A stretch of DNA of 60,416 nucleotides from Phycisphaeraceae bacterium (GCA_002716625.1 PBAS01000062.1:1-60416), one strand, 5' to 3'. Positions 45,735 to 54,545 are shown, numbered from the stretch's first letter. Translations and numbers: made by a program. Notes: generated by a model from the sequence alone, not told the origin.

Positions 45735-47282
45735 ATGACCTGGTTGCTTCGCATTGCGATACCTTGCCTGCTGGTTGTGGTCGTTGGGCTCCCGGTTTTC
45801 ATGTCGTCATCCCAGCGGGTCGGTCGGGCGACGGGAGGTGGTATCCCTAGGCATCGGCTGGTCGTGCTGACGCCGCACAACGAGCAGATTCGGTACGAAT
45901 TCTCTCATGCTTTTAATCAGTACAGGATCCGTCAAGGGCAGCCCGTGGTTGTATTTGATTGGCGGGTGTCGGGTGGGACAAGTGATCTGCGAAAGCTCGT
46001 TTTCGATCGTTTTGCGGCAAAGGTGAAAAGTGGAAGTGAAGATTCTGGAATTGGGGTGGATCTTTTTTTCGGGGGTGGGGATTACGAGCATGGCCTATTG
46101 GCAAGGGGCATTTCTACGCGGCGCGGTGACCGGGAGATGCATGTGCCGCTCACGATGCCGATCGATATCCCACCAACCTTCTTGAGTCAAGTCTATCCGT
46201 CACAAAAGATCGGCAGCAGCGATCTGTATCATCCACAGCGGCGATGGTTGGGGGTGGCCTTGTCCAGTTTTGGCCTGGTTTATAACCGTGACGTGTTGGT
46301 CCGATTGGGGTTGGATGAGCCGAGGACCTGGAGTGACTTGGCGATAGGTGAATACTTCAATTGGATTGTACTGGCGGATCCATCCCATTCTGGTTCCATT
46401 GCGGTGACCTACAACTTGATCTTGCGCCGCTTGGGGTGGGGTGACGGTTGGTCGATGTTGCGTCGTGTATTCGCCAACGCGAGATATTTCGCCTCCAGTG
46501 CGAGCAAGATCCCGGTAGATGTTTCGGCGGGTGAAGCAGCGGTTGGCATGTGCATTGATTTCTACGGCCGGTTTCAAGCAGGTGCTATAGGCGGGGGGCG
46601 GGTTGCTTATGTTGCACCGAGATATCTGACCGCAATTACGGCCGATCCCATCAGTATTCTTCGTGGTGCACCCCATCCAGATCTGGCTCATGAATTTGTC
46701 TTGTGGTTATTGCGCCCAGGTCCACAGAATTTATGGCAGCGTCGTTTAGATTTGCCGCGAGTGCGGGTTGCACCTGTTCGCTTTGAGCTAAGGCGGCTGC
46801 CAGTTCGTCGTGACCTTTACACCGACCAATACATGCAGGGATGGACGGACCAGGTGAATCCCTTTGATCAGGCCATGTCATTCCCCGTTAATATGCCTAG
46901 TTTCTATTCAGTTGTGGGCTTGGTTTGCCACGCCATGGCAATTGATATCCATGGTGAACTTCGTGATGCATGGCGTGCGATTATTTCTTGCAAGGAGCCA
47001 GTCCGTCGTGAAAAGATGATTGGTGTTTTCGATCAAATGCCGAGCCAGTTGGTCATTCCATGGCCGGATGATGAATTACGGGAATCATGGCGGGAAATTT
47101 TGCATGATGACGATCATGGGCGTCACCATGAGGTTGTGTCGATTCTTGCGGAATTCGTGGCGCCGTTGCAAGGTGGCATGCAAGACCAGCAATGGCGTAT
47201 TGAGCAGCGTTCTCGCTGGATCAAGTTTTTTCGGGCCCGGTATCAGCAGGTACGGCGGTTGGCTGAATCGGATTACCGGTGA
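45735..47282 (+). CDS. ABC-type extracellular solute-binding protein
   Basis: 515 residues. A membrane or signal helix (LLRIAIPCLLVVVVGLPVF) is followed by LVVLTPHNEQIRYEFSHAF, typical of family 1/iron-type binding proteins, and VFDWRVSGGTSDLRKLVFD. GVDLFFGGGDYEH and LGVALSSFGLVYNRD are further binding-lobe motifs. The C-terminal 130 residues are extra for the family and helical. The ligand is unknown; ferric ion or an organic anion is possible. No permease or ATPase gene is adjacent. It begins seven bases after glycerate kinase and its 3' end overlaps psd by 62 bases. Confidence 0.8.
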   Translation: MTWLLRIAIPCLLVVVVGLPVFMSSSQRVGRATGGGIPRHRLVVLTPHNEQIRYEFSHAFNQYRIRQGQPVVVFDWRVSGGTSDLRKLVFDRFAAKVKSGSEDSGIGVDLFFGGGDYEHGLLARGISTRRGDREMHVPLTMPIDIPPTFLSQVYPSQKIGSSDLYHPQRRWLGVALSSFGLVYNRDVLVRLGLDEPRTWSDLAIGEYFNWIVLADPSHSGSIAVTYNLILRRLGWGDGWSMLRRVFANARYFASSASKIPVDVSAGEAAVGMCIDFYGRFQAGAIGGGRVAYVAPRYLTAITADPISILRGAPHPDLAHEFVLWLLRPGPQNLWQRRLDLPRVRVAPVRFELRRLPVRRDLYTDQYMQGWTDQVNPFDQAMSFPVNMPSFYSVVGLVCHAMAIDIHGELRDAWRAIISCKEPVRREKMIGVFDQMPSQLVIPWPDDELRESWREILHDDDHGRHHEVVSILAEFVAPLQGGMQDQQWRIEQRSRWIKFFRARYQQVRRLAESDYR

Positions 47283-47925
47283 CGTAGGCTACGATGCTTT
47301 GTCCCGCACGGACATGTTGGCCGGGTTGGACAACGGGTTTAGGTTCACAGTTCTCCGGCAGGTAAAGTTCTGTTGTGGAGCCGAGTTTGATCATTCCGAA
47401 ACGCTGGCCACGTTGAAAGATTTGCCCTTCACGAGCAACACAGACGATCGTTCGTGCCAATAATCCCGCCACCTGGCGTACGGCGGCCACACGCTCTGGT
47501 CGATTTGGATGGCATAGGATCAGTAGATTGGATTCATTTTTCTTGGCTGAAGCGGCCTTGAGGGCGTTGAGATGTCCCCCGGGCTGAAAGTGAACCGACT
47601 CGACACGGGAATGGCAGGGAGCCCGATTTACATGGACATCAAGGACGCTAAGGAAGATACGGATGCACGTGGCTGGCCCCCCAAGTGGTGCATAGTGGTC
47701 CAACTGATGGACAGAGGTCACCTTGCCGTCAGCAGGGCTGACCATGGCGTTTCGTTCGGTAGGGATCCGACGTTCGGGATCACGAAAGAATGCCAGCAGG
47801 CAAAGAGAGACCAAGGCGGTGGGGAATATGGGCCACCACAGCCCGGCGACGGCGAGGCTACCAGCCACCAAGAGGCCGATCGCCATAATCGTTAGGCACT
47901 CTCGTTTCCCGTAACTGCAGAGCAT
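47221..47925 (-). CDS. psd: phosphatidylserine decarboxylase
   Basis: 234 residues. Two membrane helices near the N-terminus (LTIMAIGLLVAGSLAVAGLWW, FPTALVSLCLLAFFRDPER) precede VSPADGKVTSVHQ, HVNRAPCHSRVESVHF and the self-cleavage site KLGSTTELYL, where Gly-Ser cleavage makes the pyruvoyl group. This is the short class found in many bacteria. It makes phosphatidylethanolamine. pssA is not adjacent. The last 20 codons overlap the convergent solute-binding protein gene. No ribosome site is obvious upstream of the ATG. Confidence 0.92.
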   Translation of the reverse strand: MLCSYGKRECLTIMAIGLLVAGSLAVAGLWWPIFPTALVSLCLLAFFRDPERRIPTERNAMVSPADGKVTSVHQLDHYAPLGGPATCIRIFLSVLDVHVNRAPCHSRVESVHFQPGGHLNALKAASAKKNESNLLILCHPNRPERVAAVRQVAGLLARTIVCVAREGQIFQRGQRFGMIKLGSTTELYLPENCEPKPVVQPGQHVRAGQSIVAYVTGNPIQPTAVPADTGPEKT

Positions 47926-48000
47926 CGTGTGGTCGAGGCTTGTTTAAGGAATGGGACTGGCAGCAACTTGTCAGCCGTGTGAATTAGTGATCGGTTGCTA

Positions 48001-48831
48001 CTACCTGTTTTGCATTTTTCCGATAACTAGGCCAACGACACCACAAACAATACAAACGCCGAGCAGAATGCCACTCCACATCATGACTGATGAGGTGCTT
48101 TCGGCAAGGGTGGTGGTCACGTGGCTCTGGACGCCTGCAACACCATAGATCGCGGAGATCAAGGCGGTAATCAGGCATGCCATCGTGCCCAGTAGGAGCC
48201 CAACGGCAAGTCCATTAGCTGATGTGTCAACGGTTTCGCCTACGAATGCGGCAACTGGTGTCGTGTCTATCATGGTTTCCGTGTCATCGTCGTCAGTCGG
48301 TATCTGTATGCCCGATTCTCCTGCCATGGAGCCAACTTGTGTACCAGTGCTACTGTCGGCAAAGATGTCGTCACCAAGGCCAGTGCCATCACCTTCATCA
48401 TTTAAATCAAGAAGACCACTGCCAGAGCCGACACTTTCGAGAACCAATCCGTCTTCATCGTCGTCATCAGATGCCTGGGTCTTTGCTGCTGAGTCGGTGG
48501 GATCAATTTCATCAGCATCGAAAACGCTCGCGCCGGTAGATTGGCCTGCGTCAATATTGCTGCCACCTAGATTAGTTCCAGAAGCGTCAAGGCCAGTGCT
48601 TCCGGTCAAATCGAGGGCGTTGGTATCCCCGCTGGCCTGTACACCCAAGCCGCTGTCAGTATTGCTCGTTTGGTCATCTGCAAGAGCATCGACCTGTTCT
48701 CGCTTGAACATCACCTGGTTGCGGTCGCGAAAGACCTGGAGATCACCATTGGCTGCAAGAGCCTTGACTTCGTCTTCTGGTTTGCCGAGTCGTTCAGCTG
48801 CTTCAGTGACTGAATAGAACTTTTTGGCCAT
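48001..48831 (-). CDS. HTH (excisionase/MerR-like) protein with acidic linker and two C-terminal membrane helices
   Basis: 276 residues. KFYSVTEAAERLGKPEDEVKALAANGDLQVFRDRNQVMF (cited in part) at residues about 4-45 is an excisionase-type winged HTH. Residues 55-200 are a low-complexity Asp/Gly/Ser/Thr linker. Two hydrophobic helices follow (LAVGLLLGTMACLITALISA; MMWSGILLGVCIVCGVVGLV). The whole looks like a membrane-tethered DNA-binding or scaffold protein; the N-terminus could instead be a protein-binding HTH. AGGAG seven bases before the ATG supports the start. Function unknown; similar proteins seem to be planctomycete-specific, which I infer. Confidence 0.75.
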   Translation of the reverse strand: MAKKFYSVTEAAERLGKPEDEVKALAANGDLQVFRDRNQVMFKREQVDALADDQTSNTDSGLGVQASGDTNALDLTGSTGLDASGTNLGGSNIDAGQSTGASVFDADEIDPTDSAAKTQASDDDDEDGLVLESVGSGSGLLDLNDEGDGTGLGDDIFADSSTGTQVGSMAGESGIQIPTDDDDTETMIDTTPVAAFVGETVDTSANGLAVGLLLGTMACLITALISAIYGVAGVQSHVTTTLAESTSSVMMWSGILLGVCIVCGVVGLVIGKMQNR

Positions 48832-49023
48832 GGTGGAACTCCTGCGCTGGCATGTTCGTCATGCTGACTTGCCTCGAATACCTCCGAGGGTAGCCTACCG
48901 TGACCCGAACCACACGGGACGGCTGATGACCTATGTGAAACTTTAAGATAATCACGCACAATAGGCAAGAATTTTCGTTTTGATCCTCGCCGTAGGGTGA
49001 TTATCTTGGCCACTTAACCGGAA

Positions 49024-49866
49024 GTGAATTGCTCGGAGTTGAATTTGAGGCAGCAGGGCAACTTGATCCATTCTGTTAATATTAATTTACCCACGCTTCC
49101 GGCTGGGCTCGCGGGTTTGCGAATTGCGCATTTGTCGGATCTTCATATTCGTCGTCGACGTGGGCGATATGCCAAGCTTGAGTCACTTTTGGGTCATGTT
49201 GGCGTTGATTTGATTGTCTTTACGGGTGATTATATTACGGCTGCTGGTGATGAGGAGATGGGTGTCGAGGTCATGGGGCAGCTTTGTGCGTCGTTGCGTC
49301 CGCGTTTAGGGTTGTTTGGCGTCTTTGGTAATCACGACACCCACAAGTTGCGGCAGTTGCTTGGTGGTCTTCCCGTACGATGGCTAAGCAACGAATCCCA
49401 CGTATTCAATGGTTTGCCACTTCAAATTACAGGTCTTGAGGATGACCGCCTGGTCAGACCGGATAGTGTGGCTTCACTATTTGATCGAAGTTTTGACAGC
49501 AGGGATTCGCGGAATGCGGTGGCCTCTGATGATCTACCGTTACGGCTGCTGCTTTGTCACTCGCCTCACATGATTCCGGTTGCAGCTGATTTGGGGGTGG
49601 ACTTGATGTTCTCAGGTCATACTCACGGAGGCCAGATCCGATTCCCTCCCAACCGGGCATTGGTGAATTCGACTGATCTGCCACTCGGTTTGACTTCAGG
49701 TATTCTGCGGCACCGCAATACTCTCGGGGCGATCTCTCGCGGTTTGGGCGAGGTTCGATTACCGCTCAGGATTCTCTGTTCGCCGCATCTACCGATTTAT
49801 ACCTTGCGGCGTGGACCGTTGGTAGGACAGCTGGCCGATTCGATTGTGAATGTCTGCCCCTGGTGA
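49024..49866 (+). CDS. metallophosphoesterase, YkuE-like
   Basis: 280 residues from a GTG. The binuclear metal motifs are complete: HLSDLHIR (DxH), VFTGDYI (GD), GVFGNHDTHK (GNHD), LLLCHSPHM (H) and FSGHTHGGQIRFP (GHTH). The class includes YkuE-type enzymes that act on UDP-diacylglucosamine or other phosphoesters at the membrane. No signal or membrane helix is visible. Upstream, TTATCT at about 49001 could be a -10, giving a short leader. Confidence 0.9.
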   Translation: MNCSELNLRQQGNLIHSVNINLPTLPAGLAGLRIAHLSDLHIRRRRGRYAKLESLLGHVGVDLIVFTGDYITAAGDEEMGVEVMGQLCASLRPRLGLFGVFGNHDTHKLRQLLGGLPVRWLSNESHVFNGLPLQITGLEDDRLVRPDSVASLFDRSFDSRDSRNAVASDDLPLRLLLCHSPHMIPVAADLGVDLMFSGHTHGGQIRFPPNRALVNSTDLPLGLTSGILRHRNTLGAISRGLGEVRLPLRILCSPHLPIYTLRRGPLVGQLADSIVNVCPW

Positions 49867-49880
49867 TCCTTTTGGATGGC

Positions 49881-50570
49881 CTAGGCATTACGCCATGCGG
49901 CAATAGTATTCGGATTGATGCCACATCGGTAGGCTAGCAGGTGAAGTTGGTTGGTGATTATGGTTTGTAGAATGCCGTGCTTAAGCCATCGTCGCGCAGA
50001 TGTCACAGCCGCTGTGTGTGTTAATTGAATACGCCCTACATCGCGCAATCGACAGACCAAGTCAAAGTCCTCCATGATGGGCAGTTGGCGGTAACAACCA
50101 ATACGGTGAAATACATCAGAGCGTAGAAATAAAGCTTGGTCCCCGTAAGGCATCTGTTTGAGTCGGCAACGCCAGTACACCATGTGTTCAATCAGGCGGA
50201 AAAGGCATTGTGGAGAGTTGACTCGAAGACGAAATGCACCAGCTGCAACGCCGGGTCTGGCCAGTGTCTGCCGGATCTGTTCGCAGAAACCAGGTGGCAA
50301 AATGGTGTCGGCATGAAGGAACAGCAGGATGTCGCCCGTTGCCACTGCTGCGCCATGGTTCATTTGCGCCCTGCGTCCGGGCGGTGACGAAAGGACCGTT
50401 ACCCCGTGTGAACAGGCGATCCGTGTCGTTTGGTCATTACTTTGGCCGTCTGCGACAATGATCTGGTGAACGCCATGGTCCTGCAAGTGGCGTATTGAAT
50501 GACCGATGAGTTGTTCTTCATTCTGGGTTGGAATAATGACGGAAATCATTGCCGGGGTGCTGTGTGTCAT
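49881..50570 (-). CDS. TIGR04283-type arsenosugar biosynthesis glycosyltransferase
   Basis: 229 residues of GT family 2: ISVIIPTQNEEQLIGHSI, VADGQSNDQT, then GRRAQMNHGAAVATGDILLFLHADT, the DxD-type signature of this subgroup. The C-terminal FLRSDVFHRIGCY and MEDFDL complete it. Members often sit in arsenosugar or hopanoid-like gene sets beside a TIGR04282 protein; here the partner-type gene lies about 7.3 kb away at 57.9 kb. The acceptor is unknown. Confidence 0.88.
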   Translation of the reverse strand: MTHSTPAMISVIIPTQNEEQLIGHSIRHLQDHGVHQIIVADGQSNDQTTRIACSHGVTVLSSPPGRRAQMNHGAAVATGDILLFLHADTILPPGFCEQIRQTLARPGVAAGAFRLRVNSPQCLFRLIEHMVYWRCRLKQMPYGDQALFLRSDVFHRIGCYRQLPIMEDFDLVCRLRDVGRIQLTHTAAVTSARRWLKHGILQTIITNQLHLLAYRCGINPNTIAAWRNA

Positions 50571-50601
50571 ATCAATGTGGGTACCTGAAAACGGGGTGCA
50601 C

Positions 50602-51519
50602 TCATTTACCCTGTTTTTTTTGGGGCCTGTTGGTGAGGTTGTTTAGGGTCCAGTCATAGTCAAGCCATTTGATTTTAGGGTTGGCTCCTTGGTTTAGATC
50701 CTTCTTAAGCCTCGGTGCATACCGGGCCGCATAAGCAAGCGGGCCGGCTCCTTTCTGTTTGAAGTCATTTTTATACCATTTGTAGAGTGGAGTGAGGTAA
50801 ACAGTCCGGTCTGGGGCATCGTATTTCAGCCAGCGTGGTCGTTGATGGGAATAAAGCATTTGGTCCTCAAGCTGTATTTCTAGTTTGGTTGGGTCGTACG
50901 CTTCGTTACGCAACTTGGGGCAGCCGATGGCGGCGCAGACCAGGGCAAAGTGGATTCGGGGTTCATCGAAATTGGGCCGGATCAGCTTATGTTCGATTTG
51001 ATTGAGGCTTAAAGTTAGCGGTCCCACCTGCCAGCGGACATGATCCCAACGTAATGCTACAGGAATATCTCGGATGGATGTGAGTTTGCCAGCATCCCAA
51101 AAATCAAGGATAAGCCGTAGGGTGCAGGCGTTGTACGCATTGATGAAAAATGCGAGTTTCTCGTCACGCCCAAAATCCTTCCAGGAAGCGATACCCAAGG
51201 ATTCTATATAGGTATTCAGTAAACCGGGATGTTCCTGAAGTTTTGCATAGTCCACATACCCGTCTTCATCGACATGTTCATCAAGAAGCTGGTCGAACTG
51301 GTGGTGGTCAAACCTGGGTTGATGCGCATTCATTGCATATGCAATGAATGGCCCTGGGGGTTCCAGTCCAAAATTGGGAACGGTGATGCCCATGGCAATC
51401 ATGACGCTTGTTATGGCGATGAGTGCCGGGGCAATGGGCTTGCCCGTCAAGGCGGTAGGCAACTGTTCTGCTGGCAGTTGCTGTTGTCTACTTGGTTGCA
51501 AAAGCGGCCTTTTGGTCAT
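50602..51519 (-). CDS. DUF547 domain protein, membrane-anchored
   Basis: 305 residues. A hydrophobic helix (APALIAITSVMIAMGITV) follows a basic N-terminus, giving a membrane anchor or signal. LAFFINAYNACTLRLILDF and FALVCAAIGCPKLRNEAYD are core DUF547 motifs, with the conserved Asn-Ala-Tyr-Asn and Cys. This fold is papain/NlpC-like and its role is unknown. A 24-bp perfect palindrome with no spacer lies within the gene at 51327-51350. Confidence 0.88.
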   Translation of the reverse strand: MTKRPLLQPSRQQQLPAEQLPTALTGKPIAPALIAITSVMIAMGITVPNFGLEPPGPFIAYAMNAHQPRFDHHQFDQLLDEHVDEDGYVDYAKLQEHPGLLNTYIESLGIASWKDFGRDEKLAFFINAYNACTLRLILDFWDAGKLTSIRDIPVALRWDHVRWQVGPLTLSLNQIEHKLIRPNFDEPRIHFALVCAAIGCPKLRNEAYDPTKLEIQLEDQMLYSHQRPRWLKYDAPDRTVYLTPLYKWYKNDFKQKGAGPLAYAARYAPRLKKDLNQGANPKIKWLDYDWTLNNLTNRPQKKQGK

Positions 51520-51659
51520 GAGTAGTGTTTTCAGGTTTAGAGTCCCAGATTAAACCAACATGTGTATGCTATGGATGTCGGTAATACACGTAATGTGGGT
51601 TGCGAGTATCGATGGGAAACTGCAGCAGGCCCTGTGGTATATCCTCTCCTGTAGGCCGT

Positions 51660-52493
51660 CTATCCGCCGAATGCGGATGGTTCACTGGCCCCGACAATCA
51701 AGATGTATAGATTCCGCATTACGCCCGCCAGGAAGAAATTACTGATAATGATGGCCACAAAGCTAGTTACAAATGCGTCTGTGGCAGCTTGTCCAACGCC
51801 GGCGGCGCCGCTTCGGCAATTCAAGCCCTTGTAGCAACTAATCAACCCGATTGCCAAGCCAAAGAACAAGCTTTTAACTAGGCCGGTAAACAGGTCGTAG
51901 GGTGCAATATATTGAGCAGAGTACTGCCAGTATGCATCGGCACTAACGCCAAAGCCGCGTACAGTTACGGTATACCCGCCATAGATGCCAAGCATATCAC
52001 TGAAGATTGTTAGTAGTGGGATCATGGTGACGCATGCAAATACCCGTGGGATGACCAGGTGGGCAATGGGGTCAACGCCCATCGCACGCATGGCATCAAT
52101 CTGTTCGGTAACACGCATGGTGCCGAGTTCTGCGCTTACGGCGCCACCAACACGCCCTGCTAGCATGACTGCCGCCAAGACAGGGCCGATTTGTTTGACC
52201 ACCGAGATGTTGATGACACTGCCAATTCGTTGTTCCTGGCCAAGAGCCTCGAATTCTGAATACACCTCAACGGCCAGCACCATTCCAATGAAAGCACCAA
52301 CGAGCATGATGACGGGGGTACTTCGGGTGCCGATCTGGTAGAGCAACGGTAAAAGCAAGTTGGGGCGGGACCATTGACGGATACCAAAAACAAAGCATTG
52401 CATTGTGGTGGCGCAGAATTGGGTAAAGGCTCCAAAGGCTTCAATGCGGTTGAATATGTAGGCCCCAAGACTAGTGAGTTGGTGGACAGGCAT
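51660..52493 (-). CDS. MlaE-family lipid transport permease
   Basis: 277 residues with five to six membrane segments. GTRSTPVIMLVGAFIGMVLAVE, GPVLAAVMLAGRVGGAVSAELGTM and EQIDAMRAMGVDPI are the MlaE/YrbE core signatures. With an MlaF ATPase and MlaD shuttle it would move phospholipids between membranes. Neither partner is adjacent, so the complex is assembled from elsewhere. The ATG at 52493 is preferred over TTG 52514; TATCAT lies nine bases before it. Confidence 0.9.
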   Translation of the reverse strand: MPVHQLTSLGAYIFNRIEAFGAFTQFCATTMQCFVFGIRQWSRPNLLLPLLYQIGTRSTPVIMLVGAFIGMVLAVEVYSEFEALGQEQRIGSVINISVVKQIGPVLAAVMLAGRVGGAVSAELGTMRVTEQIDAMRAMGVDPIAHLVIPRVFACVTMIPLLTIFSDMLGIYGGYTVTVRGFGVSADAYWQYSAQYIAPYDLFTGLVKSLFFGLAIGLISCYKGLNCRSGAAGVGQAATDAFVTSFVAIIISNFFLAGVMRNLYILIVGASEPSAFGG

Positions 52494-52618
52494 GACCAGA
52501 ACATGATACGTCAATTACAAAATGGTTCTTGGCGATTTGGCCTGATCAATCGGAAAATTTATTTTGTTTGATTTGGACGGTCGGTTCGCCAGCCCGGGTT
52601 GCTATTTCGTATTCCGGT

Positions 52619-52894
52619 ACGATGTTTAATGCGGTCAACGGGCAGATCCCGCTGGAAAGCGGGGCGGGTGACTGCCTGGTGATGGATCAGCGCTGGTGCT
52701 CTTTGGTCCTGCACCAAGTGTGGCAACGGAAATCCAATAGCGGCGTGTGGTGTTGGGGGTTCGATCTCCGCATTGGCAAAATGGTTCAATCAAGTCGGGA
52801 TGATGCCGCCAGCCAGGGCAGCCTGCATGCCCAGTCGTTCGGGGGCTGGTGGATGTTGTGGATCGGATACCGCCGGGTGTTTAATATTAGGTAG
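52619..52894 (+). CDS. possible small protein between mlaE and thiolase
   Basis: An ORF of 91 codons from an ATG at 52619 in a 453-bp gap between divergent genes; the frame extends to 52529. The product is rich in Trp, Ser and Arg (WQRKSNSGVWCWGFDLRI) and ends in GGWWMLWIGYRRVF. I recognise no family. Codon choice resembles neighbouring genes but there is no good ribosome site. It could equally be non-coding promoter DNA. Confidence 0.3.
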   Translation, partial: TMFNAVNGQIPLESGAGDCLVMDQRWCSLVLHQVWQRKSNSGVWCWGFDLRIGKMVQSSRDDAASQGSLHAQSFGGWWMLWIGYRRVFNIR

Positions 52895-52946
52895 TAGGTT
52901 TTAGTAATATGATTCAATTTCCTGATACGCCTCGGATTTGGTTGAA

Positions 52947-54179
52947 ATGAATGAACCTGTTTATGTCATTGGCGTTGGCCGGACCAACTTTAATCGCAAT
53001 CTGAAAAAGGAGGGTAAATCCATCCGGGATGTTACCGTGGAGGCTGCGCGCGCCAGCCTGCTGGATGCCGGGGTTGATCCCGGTGATGTCGAGTCAGGTG
53101 TGATCGGTAATTTTGCCAGTGGCATGTTTACCGGGCAGCTTCATCTAGGTGCATTTCTTGTTGAAGCCGATGAAAAACTACGGGGAATTCCAACATTACA
53201 TACCGAGGCGGCTTGTGCATCAGGTGGCGTGGCTGTTTTAACTGCAGCCCAGCAAATACGAGGCGGGATTTATGATGTTGTTCTGGTCGTTGGAGCAGAG
53301 CAGCAGAAGACAATGTCACCTGGAGATGGCGCTGAGATTCTCGCCGCTGCCAGCGATACGCAAATAGAGCGGCCGCTGTACGGACAGCATATGTTCCCCA
53401 AGATATTTGCCCGCATCGCGCAGCATTATATTGACCGTGAAGGTCTTTCGGAAAAACAACTCGCGAAGATTGTGCTCAAGAACTATGCCCATGCCCAGTA
53501 CAATCCAAATGCGCAGAAAAACACATCACAGATGAGCCTGGAGCAGGCAATGATAGCCTCTGATCGCAACCCGAGGTTTGCCCCGCCGTTAAAGGTTACC
53601 GACTGTTCGCAGATCAGCGATGGAGCCGCGGCATTGGTGCTTTGTTCTGAACGGTTTAAAAAGGGGTTGCGACGGGAACTGCCATTGATGCGATTGGCGG
53701 GGTTTGGTCACACGACGGATTATCTTGCATTGCAAGATAATCCGTCCGAATTTCCCATGGCTCGCAAGGCGGTAAAAAAGGCGTACGACATGGCCGGGTT
53801 GATGCCCATTGATATTGATGCCGCAGAGGTCCATGATTGCTTTTCGATCTCGGAACTTATTGCCTACGAGGTCTTGGGTTTGGCCGAGGTTGGGCAGGCG
53901 GCGCAATTGCTTGAATCTGGTGCAACGAGCCTGCCCATCGTACGTGATCGCGTCGGCGTGAATCTCAAGCCTTCGAGGTCTATTCCAGTCAATACCGGTG
54001 GCGGTTTGATTGCGGATGGTCATCCGGTTGGTGCGACTGGCGTCCGGCAGGTGGTTGAGGCGTTTGATCAGCTTAATGAGCGGGCTGGACAACGCCAGGT
54101 TGCAGGTGCTCGTCGGATCGCGACTTACAACATGGGAGGAAGTGTTACCACCGTTGTCGCCATGATCTGGGGGACATGA
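52947..54179 (+). CDS. thiolase-family acyltransferase
   Basis: 410 residues from the ATG at 52947. The N-terminal reactive cysteine lies in HTEAACASGGVAVLTA. The conserved VHDCFSISELIAYE and NTGGGLIADGHPVGATGVRQ motifs belong to the SCP-2-like, non-classical thiolases. The usual C-terminal CxG motif is not obvious (RRIATYNMGGSVT). It may act in degradative beta-oxidation or in acyl/ketone condensation. No partner gene (for example DUF35/OB protein) is adjacent. A perfect 16-bp palindrome with a single-base centre lies within the gene at 53714-53746. Confidence 0.88.
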   Translation: MNEPVYVIGVGRTNFNRNLKKEGKSIRDVTVEAARASLLDAGVDPGDVESGVIGNFASGMFTGQLHLGAFLVEADEKLRGIPTLHTEAACASGGVAVLTAAQQIRGGIYDVVLVVGAEQQKTMSPGDGAEILAAASDTQIERPLYGQHMFPKIFARIAQHYIDREGLSEKQLAKIVLKNYAHAQYNPNAQKNTSQMSLEQAMIASDRNPRFAPPLKVTDCSQISDGAAALVLCSERFKKGLRRELPLMRLAGFGHTTDYLALQDNPSEFPMARKAVKKAYDMAGLMPIDIDAAEVHDCFSISELIAYEVLGLAEVGQAAQLLESGATSLPIVRDRVGVNLKPSRSIPVNTGGGLIADGHPVGATGVRQVVEAFDQLNERAGQRQVAGARRIATYNMGGSVTTVVAMIWGT

Positions 54180-54183
54180 AAAA

Positions 54184-54209
54184 CCCCGCCCCGAATGGCC
54201 GGGGCGGGG
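54184..54209 (-). terminator. intrinsic terminator of a minus-strand transcript
   Basis: A perfect 10-bp GC-only stem (54184-54193/54200-54209) with a six-base loop. On the minus strand it is followed by TTTTT at 54183-54179; on the plus strand no T-run follows. It therefore points to a transcript coming from the right, the small structured locus, though it could block both strands. Confidence 0.75.
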
Positions 54210-54223
54210 GGGCATACGTTCAA

Positions 54224-54273
54224 GGGCTGCGTCAAAGCAGACCCGTCGGACTGCTCATCCTACGGACGCAGCC
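54224..54273 (-). other. nested hairpin of the small structured locus
   Basis: Outer arms 54224-54233 and 54264-54273 are perfectly complementary (10 bp, GGGCTGCGTC/GACGCAGCCC). Inside lies a second stem of AGCAG/CTGCT. The sequence is nearly strand-symmetric. The left arm on the minus strand overlaps the end of the 12-codon ORF, so a translating ribosome would open it. Confidence 0.6.
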
Positions 54274-54545
54274 CTCCGATACAGTCATAATGATTCACAG
54301 ATCACCTCCCTTCAAAAAAGGTTAATCCAGCCGTCGCCTATTCATTGTCACATTGTCGGGCATCAACTGTCCGCCGCTGAGCTTTGATCGGGCCGCTGGG
54401 AAATCGTCGCCCTGTAACGTCTCGCAGGGCACATCGCGTGCTTGGTCTTTCCCAAGACACTCGGTCGCAGGCGGTTTATGCATACCCGGTATGCGGTTTT
54501 CCCATACTTTGGGCACATCGTTTCTGCAACGTTTTTATTATCGAC
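54232..54545 (-). ncRNA. candidate small RNA or short-peptide transcript, no known family
   Basis: On the minus strand a promoter-like TTGATC-N16-GATAAT is followed by about 350 bases ending at the hairpin and terminator. Within it a GTG-started 64-codon frame (54322-54516) is followed directly by AAGGGAGGTGATC, nearly a perfect complement of the 16S 3' end, then a GTG frame of 12 codons (54260-54298). It does not resemble RNase P, tmRNA, 6S or SRP RNA by their conserved cores. No gene lies downstream on this strand, so an attenuator is unlikely; small RNA or small-protein gene remains. Confidence 0.4.

Noticed and set aside
54184..54209. Terminator for the thiolase gene on the plus strand
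   Set aside because: No T-tract follows on the plus strand; the T-run lies on the minus-strand side.
54300..54314. Sequence ATCACCTCCC resembling the 16S rRNA 3' end
   Set aside because: No 16S sequence flanks it. On the other strand it reads as a strong Shine-Dalgarno.
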